Shown here piece by piece: positions 28,965 to 38,082 of a stretch of 64,000 bases of DNA. Source of the stretch: Flavobacteriales bacterium. GTDB taxonomy: Bacteria > Bacteroidota > Bacteroidia > Flavobacteriales_F > PHOS-HE28. The stretch lies in NCBI GenBank assembly GCA_016702645.1, contig JADJDP010000028.1, positions 6,081-70,080 on the forward strand, read 5' to 3'. Every line of letters begins with the position of its first letter. Position 1 is the first letter of the stretch. The notes beneath the pieces were generated by a model. That model did no database searches. It saw only the letters and a program-made list of their open reading frames with translations, and was not told the DNA's origin. Both the position numbers and the translations under genes were made by a program.

Positions 28965-30284
28965 ATGGAACTGGCCAGGGGCGACCGTCGGGTCATCCGC
29001 GCATGGACGATGTACGACTGGGCGAACTCGTCCTATTCGCTCACCATCACCAGCGCGGTGTTCCCCATGTTCTATGTGGCGATCACGCAGGCATTCGGTG
29101 AAGAGAACTTCGTGGAACGTTATGGCGTGCCATCGGCATCGCTCTACTCGTACGCGTTGTCCGCAGGCTTCCTCCTCGTGGCCCTTGTCGTCCCGTTGCT
29201 CAGCGGCATCGCCGACCATCGTGGGAACAAGCTCAATTACCTGAAGCTGTTCTGTTATGTGGGAGCGGCGAGTTGTGCGGGCCTCTTCTTCTTTTCGGTG
29301 GAGCACGTCTGGATAAGTATGGCGTGCATCGTCCTGGCGTGCGCGGGTTTTTCGGGCAGCTTGGTGTTCTATGATGCCTACCTACCGGAAATAGCCGAGA
29401 AGAAGGATCATGACCGGATCAGTGCCCGGGGTTACACCATGGGCTACATCGGCAGCGTGATCTTGCTCGTCCTCAACCTGCTCATGGTGATGAAGCCCGG
29501 TTGGTTCTTCATTCCGGAGGAAGATGGACTTCCTGCACGCCTCACCTTCATCACCGTCGCCCTCTGGTGGGCGGGCTGGGCGCAATGGCCGTTCCGCGTG
29601 TTGCCCCACCGCGCGGGAAGCGGCCCGGAGCGGAAGCACGTGATCTGGAGCGGCTACCAAGAGTTGCGGAAGGTGTGGCTCCAGTTGATGGGCATGCGCC
29701 GCTTGCGCCGCTACTTGATGGCCTTCTTCGTGTTCAACATGGGCATTCAAACCGTCATGTACCTGGCGGTCAACTTCGCGAAGCAGGAGATCACGCAACC
29801 CGATGGCTCTCCGATTGCCGATGACAGCTTGATCATCAGCGTGCTCATCATCCAATTGGTCGCCGCGCTTGGGGCCGCACTGTTCGTGCAGGTGAGCAAG
29901 CGGCTTGGGAACGTTCGCGCCCTGCTCATCGGCTGTGTGGTTTGGGTGGGCGTTTGCCTCATGGCCTGGAGCATCCACCTCACCCATGAGTTCTACATCC
30001 TGGCGGCCATCGTTGGCTCCGTCATGGGTGGCTGCCAATCCCTCAGCCGCAGTACCTACGCCAAGTTCCTGCCCCCGACCACGGACACTTCCAGCTTCTT
30101 CAGCTTCTATGATGTGAGCTATTACCTCGGCACCGTGCTGGGGACCTTCGCTTACGGGCTGGTGTACCAATTGACCGGGGACCTTCGCGATACGATCATC
30201 GCCATCGGTTCCTTTTTCGTCCTTGGCGTGATCCTGCTTCTGCGGGTGCCGAAGGAAGAGGACGCGGTGACGGCTCCCGCCTGA
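28965..30284 (+). CDS. MFS transporter, UMF1 (Atg22-like) family
   Basis: This 439-residue membrane protein has about 12 hydrophobic helices. Its opening AWTMYDWANSSYSLTITSAVFPMFY is the signature of the UMF1/Atg22-like group (YDWANSxY). Other typical pieces are FYDAYLPEIAEKKDHDRISARGYTMGYIG and GGCQSLSRSTYAKFLPP. Eukaryotic Atg22 exports amino acids from vacuoles; bacterial substrates are mostly unknown. Start ATG at 28965. Its TGA overlaps the next ATG (TGATG), so lhgO is probably translationally coupled. Confidence 0.85.
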   Translation: MELARGDRRVIRAWTMYDWANSSYSLTITSAVFPMFYVAITQAFGEENFVERYGVPSASLYSYALSAGFLLVALVVPLLSGIADHRGNKLNYLKLFCYVGAASCAGLFFFSVEHVWISMACIVLACAGFSGSLVFYDAYLPEIAEKKDHDRISARGYTMGYIGSVILLVLNLLMVMKPGWFFIPEEDGLPARLTFITVALWWAGWAQWPFRVLPHRAGSGPERKHVIWSGYQELRKVWLQLMGMRRLRRYLMAFFVFNMGIQTVMYLAVNFAKQEITQPDGSPIADDSLIISVLIIQLVAALGAALFVQVSKRLGNVRALLIGCVVWVGVCLMAWSIHLTHEFYILAAIVGSVMGGCQSLSRSTYAKFLPPTTDTSSFFSFYDVSYYLGTVLGTFAYGLVYQLTGDLRDTIIAIGSFFVLGVILLLRVPKEEDAVTAPA

Positions 30285-31526
30285 TGGCGATCTTCGCGGC
30301 CATGAGCGACGACAAGTCCTGGGATGTGGTGATCGTTGGCGGCGGCATCGTGGGTGCCGCCACGCTGTACAAGTTGCAAACCCGCTTCCCTGCGTTCAGG
30401 ATCCTGCTCTTGGAAAAGGAGAAGGCCCTGGCCGACCACCAGACCGGCCGCAACAGGTGGGGTGATCCACAGCGGCATCTACTACAAGCCCGGCAGCTAC
30501 AAGGCCAAGAACTGCGTGGACGGTCGTCGCGAACTGGTAGCCTTTGCCAGGCGGCACGGCGTGAAGCACGACATCTGCGGGAAGCTCATCGTTGCCACGA
30601 GCGCGGATGAGCTACCGCGCCTGGAGAAGATCTACAATACAGGTGTCGCCAACGGGATCGAGGACATGGCGCGTGTGGATGCTGCGCAGATCAAGGAGAT
30701 CGAGCCGTTCTGCGATGGCATTGCGGGAGTGCGCGTGGGTTGTACCGGCATCATCGATTTCCGCGGCGCCACGATGAAGATGGCCGAGCTCGCCCTGGCG
30801 TTGCAGCCAGCGAGTCGTGTTGCGCTCGGGGAAGCGTTCGTGGGCGTGGCTTCTTCGGATGGTGGCAGTGCGGTGCGCACGACGAAGGGAACGTATCGCT
30901 CACGCTATGTCATCTTTTGCGGAGGCTTGCAGAGCGATCGACTGGCAAAGGCCGATGGTGCGCATGTGGAAGAACGTATCGTGGGCTTTCGTGGCGACTA
31001 CTACGAACTCACTGAACAGGGCAAACACAAGGTCAAACACCTCATCTATCCGGTCCCGGATCCGCGCTTCCCCTTCTTGGGCGTCCACTTCACGCGTATG
31101 ACCGATGGAAGCATCGAGTGCGGCCCGAACGCCGTGTTCACCTTCAAGCGGGAAGGTTATGGCAAGACCGACTTCGACCTGAAGGACACCATGGACGCGC
31201 TTACGTATGGTGGCACCTGGAAGCTCTTCTTCAAGAACATGAGCTACGGCATCGCCGAATACCGGCGGGCCTTCAGCAAGCGGCTTTTCCTCAAGACCCT
31301 GCAGCGATTGATCCCGACCTTGACCATGGAGGATATCGAACCCGGTCGAGCAGGTGTGCGTGCGATGCTGCTGGGCACCGATGGAGCCATGGTCGATGAT
31401 TTCCGCATTGAACGGCGTGGGAACCACATCCATGTGCTCAACGCACCCTCACCGGCGGCTACGGCAGCGCTCGCGATCGGTGGGCATATCGTGGAAATGG
31501 CAGCGAAGGAATTCCGGCTCGGGTAG
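30284..31526 (+). CDS. lhgO: L-2-hydroxyglutarate oxidase (frameshifted)
   Basis: This is an FAD-dependent oxidoreductase of about 414 residues that oxidises L-2-hydroxyglutarate to 2-oxoglutarate, passing electrons to the quinone pool in E. coli. Seen are the dinucleotide-binding motif VVIVGGGIVGAATLYKLQ, ending LLLEKEK, then GGVIHSGIYYKPGS, CGKLIVAT and the C-terminal segment NHIHVLNAPSPAATAALAIG, all typical of LhgO. The frame breaks near 30456 inside the conserved NSGGVIHSG stretch; one missing base explains it. The start overlaps the MFS stop, with an alternative ATG at 30302 (MSDDKSW). It may detoxify L-2-hydroxyglutarate formed by side reactions of 2-oxoglutarate enzymes, which is family knowledge. 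Confidence 0.87.
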
Positions 31527-31534
31527 GCCGGTGC

Positions 31535-32077
31535 TCAGCTGATCCGGTACTGCTCGTTCACCTCCGCCCAGTTCCAGAGGAAGTAGCTGAAAAGGCCGTT
31601 GAGCCGCTTGAGCAGGATGGGGTTCGGCTGCTTCATCTCGCGGAAGTAACTGTCCTGGAAGCAGAAGAGCTCGTACTCCGTGAAGAGGGCACGACCCATG
31701 GCATAGACCGGGTTCTTGCTGGGGAAGTTGAGCCGCTCCATCTTCGAACGAAGTGCTCGCACGCGCTCTTCTACCTCCGTGCACTCACGGCCGATGGCCT
31801 GGGCGAACTTGGAGACGGACAGGGAGAACATGCGCTTGTCCACACCGGGACCCAGGACACGGTCCATCTCCATCAAGTTGGCGGCGAGGACGATCAGGAG
31901 GAAATGCTCATCCTCCTCCACCGAAAGACCCGGCGGCGTCACGAACTCGGGTGCTTCGTTCACTTCGTCGACAACGGTCGGAAAACCTTCGGCACACATC
32001 TCCAGCACGGTGTTCACGAACACGTTGGCCAGCTTGTCCTCGGTGATCTTCTTTTTTCCGAACAGGGTCGCGATCAT
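31535..32077 (-). CDS. Conserved hypothetical protein
   Basis: This 180-residue, probably cytosolic, mostly helical protein starts MIATLFGKKKITEDKLANVF. It has no signal peptide, membrane helix or catalytic motif that I recognise. Its codon use is like that of the neighbours, and its clean start just past the divergent DinB gene supports it being real. The Phe/Tyr-rich C-terminal part (LFCFQDSYFREMKQP ... LFSYFLWNWAEVNEQY) is distinctive. It is convergent with lhgO, 8 bp away. Confidence 0.6.
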   Translation of the reverse strand: MIATLFGKKKITEDKLANVFVNTVLEMCAEGFPTVVDEVNEAPEFVTPPGLSVEEDEHFLLIVLAANLMEMDRVLGPGVDKRMFSLSVSKFAQAIGRECTEVEERVRALRSKMERLNFPSKNPVYAMGRALFTEYELFCFQDSYFREMKQPNPILLKRLNGLFSYFLWNWAEVNEQYRIS

Positions 32078-32160
32078 GGCACTTGGTTCCGGCGAAGGTC
32101 CGCGCTATGGACCCGTCGATCGCGGACTACCTTTCGTCGGATTTCAACAAGGTTATCCCC

Positions 32161-32649
32161 ATGAACGGCATGGTCACCCTATTGCACGAGTACGCAGCCT
32201 ATGATCTGTGGGCGAACACGCGCTTCGTGGAGCGCTTGGAGCGTGAGCCGGACGGGGTCCTCGATACCGTCACACCTAGCAGTTTTCCTTCCCTGCGGAA
32301 GACCGTTCTGCACATCCGCGATGCGGAGAACGCGTGGATGTGCCGCCTCGAGGGTGTGCCCGTTCCATGGCCAGCCGAGGACACAACGGATCTGAGGGGG
32401 CTGCTTCGTGTGAACCGCCGCCTCCACGAACTGGTGCTGGGCTCCGACGATACCGCGTTGATGACCATTCACGAGTACCGAACGCTGAAGGGGGATGCGC
32501 AACGATCCACAGCTTGGCGCATGCTCCACCATTGTTTCAACCACAGCACGCAACATCGCGGGCAGTTGATCACCATGATGCGGGCGCTCGGGCTGGGGGA
32601 CATCCCGGCCAACGACCTGGTGGTGTATCAGCGAACATTAACAGCCTGA
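32161..32649 (+). CDS. DinB-family protein
   Basis: This 162-residue four-helix-bundle protein of the DinB/YfiT superfamily contains the opening LLHEYAAYDLWANTR, the motif TVLHIRDAENAWMCRL and the C-terminal HHCFNHSTQHRGQLITMM. Its His residues form the expected triad for a divalent metal. Bacterial DinB-like proteins are thiol-dependent transferases or stress-linked proteins of unknown substrate. Start set at the ATG at 32161; an earlier ATG at 32107 is possible but adds residues foreign to the family. Divergent from the conserved hypothetical gene. Confidence 0.78.
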   Translation: MNGMVTLLHEYAAYDLWANTRFVERLEREPDGVLDTVTPSSFPSLRKTVLHIRDAENAWMCRLEGVPVPWPAEDTTDLRGLLRVNRRLHELVLGSDDTALMTIHEYRTLKGDAQRSTAWRMLHHCFNHSTQHRGQLITMMRALGLGDIPANDLVVYQRTLTA

Positions 32650-32689
32650 GAACATTGGGTTAACATGGCGCTGGGTCTTTTGCGGCGCG

Positions 32690-33889
32690 ATGTACCGACC
32701 CCATACCCAATGGGCGCTGGCCATGCTATTGCTGGTCACGCCTTGCGCCCTGCTTGCGCAGACCGAGAGCGACGAACGAGCGCTCATTGAGATCCACGAC
32801 GGCGTCACCATCAGCAAGGACTCCTTGTTCCTGCTGAATCTGCGCTTCCGGATGCAGAACCGCATGGGTTTCACCACGGTGAGCGGTGATGACCTGAGCA
32901 TCAAGGCCGTGGAGGCCCGGGTGCGGCGACTGCGTTTGCGGTTCGATGGTTTCGTGTTGAACGATCGCATACGCTACTACCTGCAATTGAACTTCTCCCG
33001 CCAGGACCTCGATCTGGAGAGCGACGTGATCGCCCAACCGGTGCGCGACGCGATGGTGTACTATCACTTCAACAAGAACACCTACATCGGATTTGGACAG
33101 AGCAAATTGCCGGGGAACAGGCAACGCGTAACGAGCAGCGGTAACCTGCAGTTCCCGGACCGCTCCATCGCCAACAGCACCTTCACCTTGGACCGCGACT
33201 TCGGGGTTTTCGCCTACCACACACTGCCGATCGGCCAGCAACAAGTGCAGTTCAAAGCAGCGATCAGCTCGGGGGATGGTCGCGGTGCCGTGCCGATCAA
33301 CGAGGGCATGGCCTACACGGGCCGTATCGAGTGGTTGCCCCTCGGTTCCTTTTCCAACAAGGGCGACTATAGCGAGGGGGATCTGGAGTTCGAGCCAAAG
33401 CCCAAGCTCTCCGTCGCTGGGGGGTATTGTTACAACGATCGCGCTACGCGCACCGGCGGTCAGCTCGGTTCCGAATTGTACGCGTTCACGGATATGACCA
33501 CCTTCATCGCCGACCTCCTGTACAAACAGCAGGGCTGGGCGCTGTCAGCTGAGTATTTCGACCGCCAGAGCGAAGAGCCGATCACCACGAACGAGGACGG
33601 CGATGTGCGCTTCATCACCACAGGTACCGGCGTCAATGTGCAGCTGAGCAAGATCCTTCGCAGCAAGTATGAGTTCGCTGGACGATACACCCTGGTGGAA
33701 CCCACCGGCGACGTGGCCGAACTACGCGACCGTACGGAGGAGGCGCTGCTGGGTGCAACGAAGTACCTCAACGGTCATCGCATCAAACTGCAGCTATACG
33801 CCGGGTACCGATGGACGGATGAGCAGATGATGTTGGACCATCCCGGCAATAGTTGGACGACCCTGTTCCAAGTGGAGTTCGGGATCTGA
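32690..33889 (+). CDS. Phosphate-selective porin O/P-like outer-membrane protein
   Basis: This 399-residue exported protein has a signal peptide ending CALLAQ and a beta-barrel body like the OprP/OprO family: VEARVRRLRLRFDGFVLND near the start, RIRYYLQLNFSRQDLDL, YYHFNKNTYIGFGQSKLP and the terminal strand TTLFQVEFGI ending in an aromatic-rich segment. Members are trimeric porins that pass phosphate, polyphosphate or other anions. No phosphate-uptake gene is adjacent, so the specificity is uncertain. It is convergent with purB, 13 bp away. Confidence 0.78.
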   Translation: MYRPHTQWALAMLLLVTPCALLAQTESDERALIEIHDGVTISKDSLFLLNLRFRMQNRMGFTTVSGDDLSIKAVEARVRRLRLRFDGFVLNDRIRYYLQLNFSRQDLDLESDVIAQPVRDAMVYYHFNKNTYIGFGQSKLPGNRQRVTSSGNLQFPDRSIANSTFTLDRDFGVFAYHTLPIGQQQVQFKAAISSGDGRGAVPINEGMAYTGRIEWLPLGSFSNKGDYSEGDLEFEPKPKLSVAGGYCYNDRATRTGGQLGSELYAFTDMTTFIADLLYKQQGWALSAEYFDRQSEEPITTNEDGDVRFITTGTGVNVQLSKILRSKYEFAGRYTLVEPTGDVAELRDRTEEALLGATKYLNGHRIKLQLYAGYRWTDEQMMLDHPGNSWTTLFQVEFGI

Positions 33890-33902
33890 TAAGGTCAGGC
33901 GC

Positions 33903-35269
33903 TCAAGGCATCACTCGCCCAAGCAGGTCGATGCCCGTGTAGTTGTGCGGGCTGAGTTTGTGGAGTCGTTCCTTCACATCAGCCGCCACATCGAGGGCGT
34001 CTATGAAAGCCCGCATGTCCTGCTCGGTGATGCGCTCCTTGCCACGCGTGAGTTCCTTCAACCGCTCATAGGGCTGCGGATAGCCTGCCCTGCGCAGGAT
34101 CGTCTGGATGCCTTCAGCGATCACCGGCCACTGTGTATCGAGGTCACGACGGATGGCGGTTTCGTTAAGCAGCAGTTTGCCCAAGCCCTTGCGCACGGCA
34201 TCAAGCGCGAGCATGGTGTGCGCCATGGGCACGCCGATGTTCCGCGTGGTCGTGCTGTCCGTGAGATCGCGTTGCAGGCGGCTGATGGGCAACTTCTCGC
34301 TGAGGAAGGTGAACATGGCGTTCGCCACCCCGAAGTTGCCCTCGGCGTTCTCGAAATCGATCGGGTTCACCTTGTGCGGCATCGCGCTACTGCCGATCTC
34401 GCCTGCTTGATCCGCTGGCGGAAGTAGTCCATGCTGATGTAGGTCCACACATCGCGGCACAGGTCCACGAGTATGGTGTTCACGCGGCGCATGGCATCGA
34501 AAAGCGCGGCGAGGTGGTCGTAGTGTTCGATCTGCGTGGTGAACTGCTGGCGGTTCAGCCCCAGTTTTTCATCGAGGAACCGATCCGCGAGCTGCACCCA
34601 ATCCAGTTCAGGATAGGCTGCGTGGTGCGCGTTGAAGTTGCCCGTTGCACCGCCGAATTTTCCGGTGAAGGGTACTTCACGTAGCAGCTTCAGTTGGTGA
34701 TCGATCCGTTCCACGAAGACCTGGAGTTCCTTTCCCAATCGCGTGGGCGATGCCGGTTGGCCGTGGGTTCGCGCAAGCATGGGCACCTGCGCCCATTCCA
34801 ACGCATACCCATGGAGCTTGTCCCGCAGTTCGATCATCGCTGGCAGGTAGGCTTCAAAAAGGAAATCCTTGATCAGTAGCGGAAGCGCCGTGTTGTTGAT
34901 GTCCTGACTGGTGAGCGCGAAGTGGACGAACTCCTTTTGTTTTTCGAGCCCCGCCTCTTCCAACCGCTCCTTCAGGAAATACTCGATGGCCTTCACATCG
35001 TGGTTCGTCACCTTCTCGATGTCCTTTATCCGCTGCGCGTCGCTCGTGCTCAAGTCGCCGATGCGGGCACGAACGGGTTCCAATTTCTTCAGCGGTGTGC
35101 CTGCGAGTTCGGGCAGGGGGATCTCACACAGAAAGGTGAAATAGTCCAATTCCACCCGCAGGCGGTAGTTCATCAATGCCTGTTCGCTGAACCAACGGGC
35201 CAAGCCACGTGTGCGATCCCGGTAGCGGCCGTCGATGGGAGAAATGGCGGTGAGGGCGTCGAGGTCCAT
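33903..35269 (-). CDS. purB: Adenylosuccinate lyase (frameshifted)
   Basis: This enzyme of about 455 residues acts at two steps of purine synthesis (SAICAR to AICAR, adenylosuccinate to AMP). Seen are the N-terminal LTAISPIDGRYRDRT, the TSQDINNTA motif, ARTHGQPASPT and the fumarase/aspartase-superfamily signature GSSAMPHKVNPIDFENAEGN. The frame breaks near 34402, just before GEIGSSAMPHKVN; one missing G restores the joined protein. As purB is normally essential, a sequencing error is the likely cause. Start is the ATG of MDLDALTA, 18 bp after a perfect TACCTTTG box. The sequence is of the longer E. coli-like PurB subtype. Confidence 0.93.
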
Positions 35270-35287
35270 GCGGGTTGTGAGGGGGGC

Positions 35288-35295
35288 CAAAGGTA
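35288..35295 (-). promoter_or_regulatory. purB: -7 box upstream of purB
   Basis: TACCTTTG on the minus strand matches TAnnTTTG exactly and lies 18 bp before the purB ATG, within the 54-bp divergent gap with the EI24-type gene. Confidence 0.5.
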
Positions 35296-35323
35296 GCCAG
35301 CCGCCTTCGCGCATCTTTGCGGC

Positions 35324-36124
35324 ATGTCCTTCTCGCGCGACTTCGGTCAGGGTTCATCCGGGTTCTTCCGTGCGTTCGGTTTCGTGTTCGGTAACGGCAT
35401 GTGGTGGATGTTCCTCGTGCCCATCCTGCTGTGGTTGTTGCTGGCATTCGGTATGTACCATCTGCTGGAGATGGCCACGGACCAGGTTGGTGGGTGGGCA
35501 TCGGGGTATTTGCAGATACCCGTCGAAGCGGACGAAGCGGGATGGTGGAGCGATGTGAAGTCCTGGCTCAACGGAGCGCGCGAAACGGTGGTGTCGTGGA
35601 TCCTGCGACTGGCCGTGGGCTACGTTCTCTTCATTGCGAACAAGTACATCGTGCTGGTGCTGCTCTCGCCATTGCTGGCTTACGCGAGCGAGCGGGCCGA
35701 GGAGATCGTCACCGGGCGCGTGTTCCCGTTCAGTTTCCCCCAACTGATGAAGGACGCCCTGCGTGGTGCGCTCATCGCCATCCGCAACGGTGTGCTTGAA
35801 GTAGCGATCTCCATCGGCATCTGGGTCCTCACCCTCTTCGTGCCGATCCTCGTGCCGTTCAGTTTCATCATCCTCTTCCTCGTCTCGGCCTATTTCTACG
35901 GGTTCTCCATGTTCGACTATGTGTTCGAGCGTCGCCGGATGCGCATCAGCGAAAGCGTTCACGCGGTGAACAGCCAGCGTGGGGCGGTCATCGCGAACGG
36001 GATCTTCTTCAGCCTGTTGATGAAGATCCCGCTGATAGGCCTGATGCTTGCGCCCGTGATGGCCAGTGTGGGCGCCGTGCTGGCAACGGTGAAGAAGGAG
36101 GGCACGGCGGTGACGACGTACTGA
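35324..36124 (+). CDS. EI24 domain-containing membrane protein
   Basis: This 266-residue protein has about four to six hydrophobic segments (WWMFLVPILLWLLLAFG, LAVGYVLFIANKYIVLVLLSPLLAY, VAISIGIWVLTLFVPILVPF). The loop LSPLLAYASERAEEIVTG and the motif GFSMFDYVFERRRM are characteristic of the EI24/CysZ-type family. CysZ carries sulfate in E. coli, but Bacteroidota members are mostly uncharacterised, so sulfate transport is only possible. It is divergent from purB and ends directly against the next gene's stop. Confidence 0.8.
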   Translation: MSFSRDFGQGSSGFFRAFGFVFGNGMWWMFLVPILLWLLLAFGMYHLLEMATDQVGGWASGYLQIPVEADEAGWWSDVKSWLNGARETVVSWILRLAVGYVLFIANKYIVLVLLSPLLAYASERAEEIVTGRVFPFSFPQLMKDALRGALIAIRNGVLEVAISIGIWVLTLFVPILVPFSFIILFLVSAYFYGFSMFDYVFERRRMRISESVHAVNSQRGAVIANGIFFSLLMKIPLIGLMLAPVMASVGAVLATVKKEGTAVTTY

Positions 36125-36715
36125 TCACGGGGCGTTCAGCCACTCGTGGATGGACCGATCACTTACGATCAGGTCCTCGATCACGGCTTCACCGTTGTAC
36201 ACGCGCACCTTGGCATAGGCTGGTAGCGGTTGCGTCACAACACCGTCGTTCCATTCGGGTGCCAGCATCGTTTCGGTCTTCGCACCGTCGCCTTCCTCCA
36301 AGTAGTACCGATCGAAGGGCAATTCGACGCTGTTCACGCTGCCTCCCATCGCGCCCCAGTGTTCCACACGGATGTACGCGCCGTTCGCTGGCGGTTCCGC
36401 GAGCAGCTCCGCGATCACCGCGTAGCCCGATGTGTCGCTCACGGTCAACCGTGCGTACGATGTTTGTTCCAGCCAGGCGCTTTGGTCCGTGGCAGCGTCA
36501 GGGAAAGGGTGCGGGTTGCTCCACGCCCCGCTGCTCGCCTCGAAGCTCAGCACAACGTACTCCCCACGGAAGGGGTCGCGTGGGTCGATGGGTGCCGTCC
36601 GGAACTTGAACACTTCGCCCTCGCGCAACACGCGTTCATGCGCCACGATCATCCACGCGGGCACGGCCAGCTGCGCCACCGCGATCACGAGGAAGAGGAC
36701 GGCGCTACGACGCAT
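36125..36715 (-). CDS. GDYXXLXY-domain membrane-anchored protein
   Basis: This 196-residue protein has one N-terminal membrane helix (AVLFLVIAVAQLAVPAWMIV) and an extracytoplasmic domain. It contains IDPRDPFRGEYVVLSF, the signature region of the GDYXXLXY family with Glu replacing Asp and a final Phe. These small proteins are generally found next to DUF2157 membrane proteins, as here; the two overlap by 11 bp. The function is unknown. The ATG (MRRSAVLF) was chosen over an in-frame GTG further upstream. Confidence 0.78.
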   Translation of the reverse strand: MRRSAVLFLVIAVAQLAVPAWMIVAHERVLREGEVFKFRTAPIDPRDPFRGEYVVLSFEASSGAWSNPHPFPDAATDQSAWLEQTSYARLTVSDTSGYAVIAELLAEPPANGAYIRVEHWGAMGGSVNSVELPFDRYYLEEGDGAKTETMLAPEWNDGVVTQPLPAYAKVRVYNGEAVIEDLIVSDRSIHEWLNAP

Positions 36716-37988
36716 TCGCACCCTTGTTGCGCGCACGCACCATGCGCAGGTTCATGTACAGGAAACCGATACCGATGGCGATGAAGACCAGGCCACGCAG
36801 CACGAAGCTCATGTCCGTGTCGAAGAAGCGCATAAGGAGGGTGGTGCTCAGGATCACCAAGCCGAGGTTCATGCGGCGCAGCGATCCGCGCTGGATGCCA
36901 TGTTTCACGTTGAGCACGCCCATGGCCAGCAAGGAGAGGTTCACGAGGATGGAAGCGCCTACGGGGGAAACAAGGCTAACCGCGTAGCAGATCAGGAAGA
37001 GCCACCAACCTTCCGGATACGGCCACGCTTCGAAGAGCTTGCGGTGTCGGAGTGTGATCGCATAAGTGGCTGCGCCGATCAGGCAGAGAACGACGATGCC
37101 GATCAGGTCGCGTTGAAGGCCGAGATGATCGGAGCGATGGTCATCGAACCAGACCACCCGGAAACTGAAGATGCAGAAGATCACCAGCATCGTCGCTCCA
37201 CCCACGAGGACCCACGGCCACGTGCGCAATGTGCGGCCGTGATGCAACCAGGGGACGAGGGTGAACGCGGCAGCCATCGCGACAAGACCCAAGGAGTGTT
37301 CGATCTCCCAGTCAGTGTAGAAGAACTGGCTGCACATGCCCACGGTGAGCGCCATGAAGAGGCTGAGCCACCAGAAACCGACGCCCATGCCGTTCTCTCG
37401 CGCTTGCCGCAGATAGAACGGCACCGCCGCAGCAAGCAGGAGCAGCAGCAACCACGGACGATCGTTGCCGTGCTCCAAACGGAAGAGCCAGCCATACCAA
37501 GTGATCATGGACAGGTAGCACAGCGCAACAATGAGCGAACCGGGCAGGTAGAGCAGCGGTGCGATCAACAAGGCGCATAGGAAGAGGTAGCCCTCCAGAT
37601 CGCCGCTGATGTGGTAGATCTGGCTGATGAGCGCTACGCATGCGCACAAACCGCACGCAAGCAACACGGCACTTCCCTCGCGCCACGAAGCAACACCCGC
37701 TTTGTGTTGCAAGGCGTACCATACCAAGCCTTGGCCGAGCAATACAGGCGCGAAGGCGAGCACAGTGCGCGCCATGTGCGGCAGATCGTCCCAGTTGTGG
37801 GCCACGATGAGGATGATGCCCATGCCCACCAACAAACTGCCCAGGATGGCGAACACCAGCAGCATCCGGTTGCCGCTTTGTGCGGCATCGGTGGCGTAGC
37901 GCGCTCGGATGCGCTCTGCTTGCTCAGCGCTGATCAAGCCCTCGCCAACAAGCTGCGGGAGCGCATCAAGGAGCTTGGGTGCGGACAT
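36705..37988 (-). CDS. DUF2157 domain-containing membrane protein
   Basis: This 427-residue protein has a short cytosolic helical start (LPQLVGEGLISAEQAERIRARY) typical of DUF2157, then about 14 hydrophobic helices beginning NRMLLVFAILGSLLVGMGIILIVAHNWDDLP. The motif IILIVAHNWDDLP is characteristic of the family. Start set at MSAPKLLDAL. It is coupled to the GDYXXLXY gene, and this conserved pair suggests a joint envelope function that is unknown. Confidence 0.82.
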   Translation of the reverse strand: MSAPKLLDALPQLVGEGLISAEQAERIRARYATDAAQSGNRMLLVFAILGSLLVGMGIILIVAHNWDDLPHMARTVLAFAPVLLGQGLVWYALQHKAGVASWREGSAVLLACGLCACVALISQIYHISGDLEGYLFLCALLIAPLLYLPGSLIVALCYLSMITWYGWLFRLEHGNDRPWLLLLLLAAAVPFYLRQARENGMGVGFWWLSLFMALTVGMCSQFFYTDWEIEHSLGLVAMAAAFTLVPWLHHGRTLRTWPWVLVGGATMLVIFCIFSFRVVWFDDHRSDHLGLQRDLIGIVVLCLIGAATYAITLRHRKLFEAWPYPEGWWLFLICYAVSLVSPVGASILVNLSLLAMGVLNVKHGIQRGSLRRMNLGLVILSTTLLMRFFDTDMSFVLRGLVFIAIGIGFLYMNLRMVRARNKGANAS

Positions 37989-38013
37989 CGGGTTGAAGGT
38001 AGCTGCCAACGCA

Positions 38014-38040
38014 GAACGGCGACCTCATCGGTCGCCGTTC
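38014..38040 (-). terminator. Hairpin after the S46 peptidase
   Basis: GAACGGCGACC and GGTCGCCGTTC form a perfect 11-bp stem around TCATC. It lies between the S46 peptidase end and the DUF2157 start, both on the minus strand. No good T-run follows on that strand. Confidence 0.55.
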
Positions 38041-38082
38041 TCGTATTTCAGGTGTGCCCCGGGCTTGACGCGGGGTCGAATT

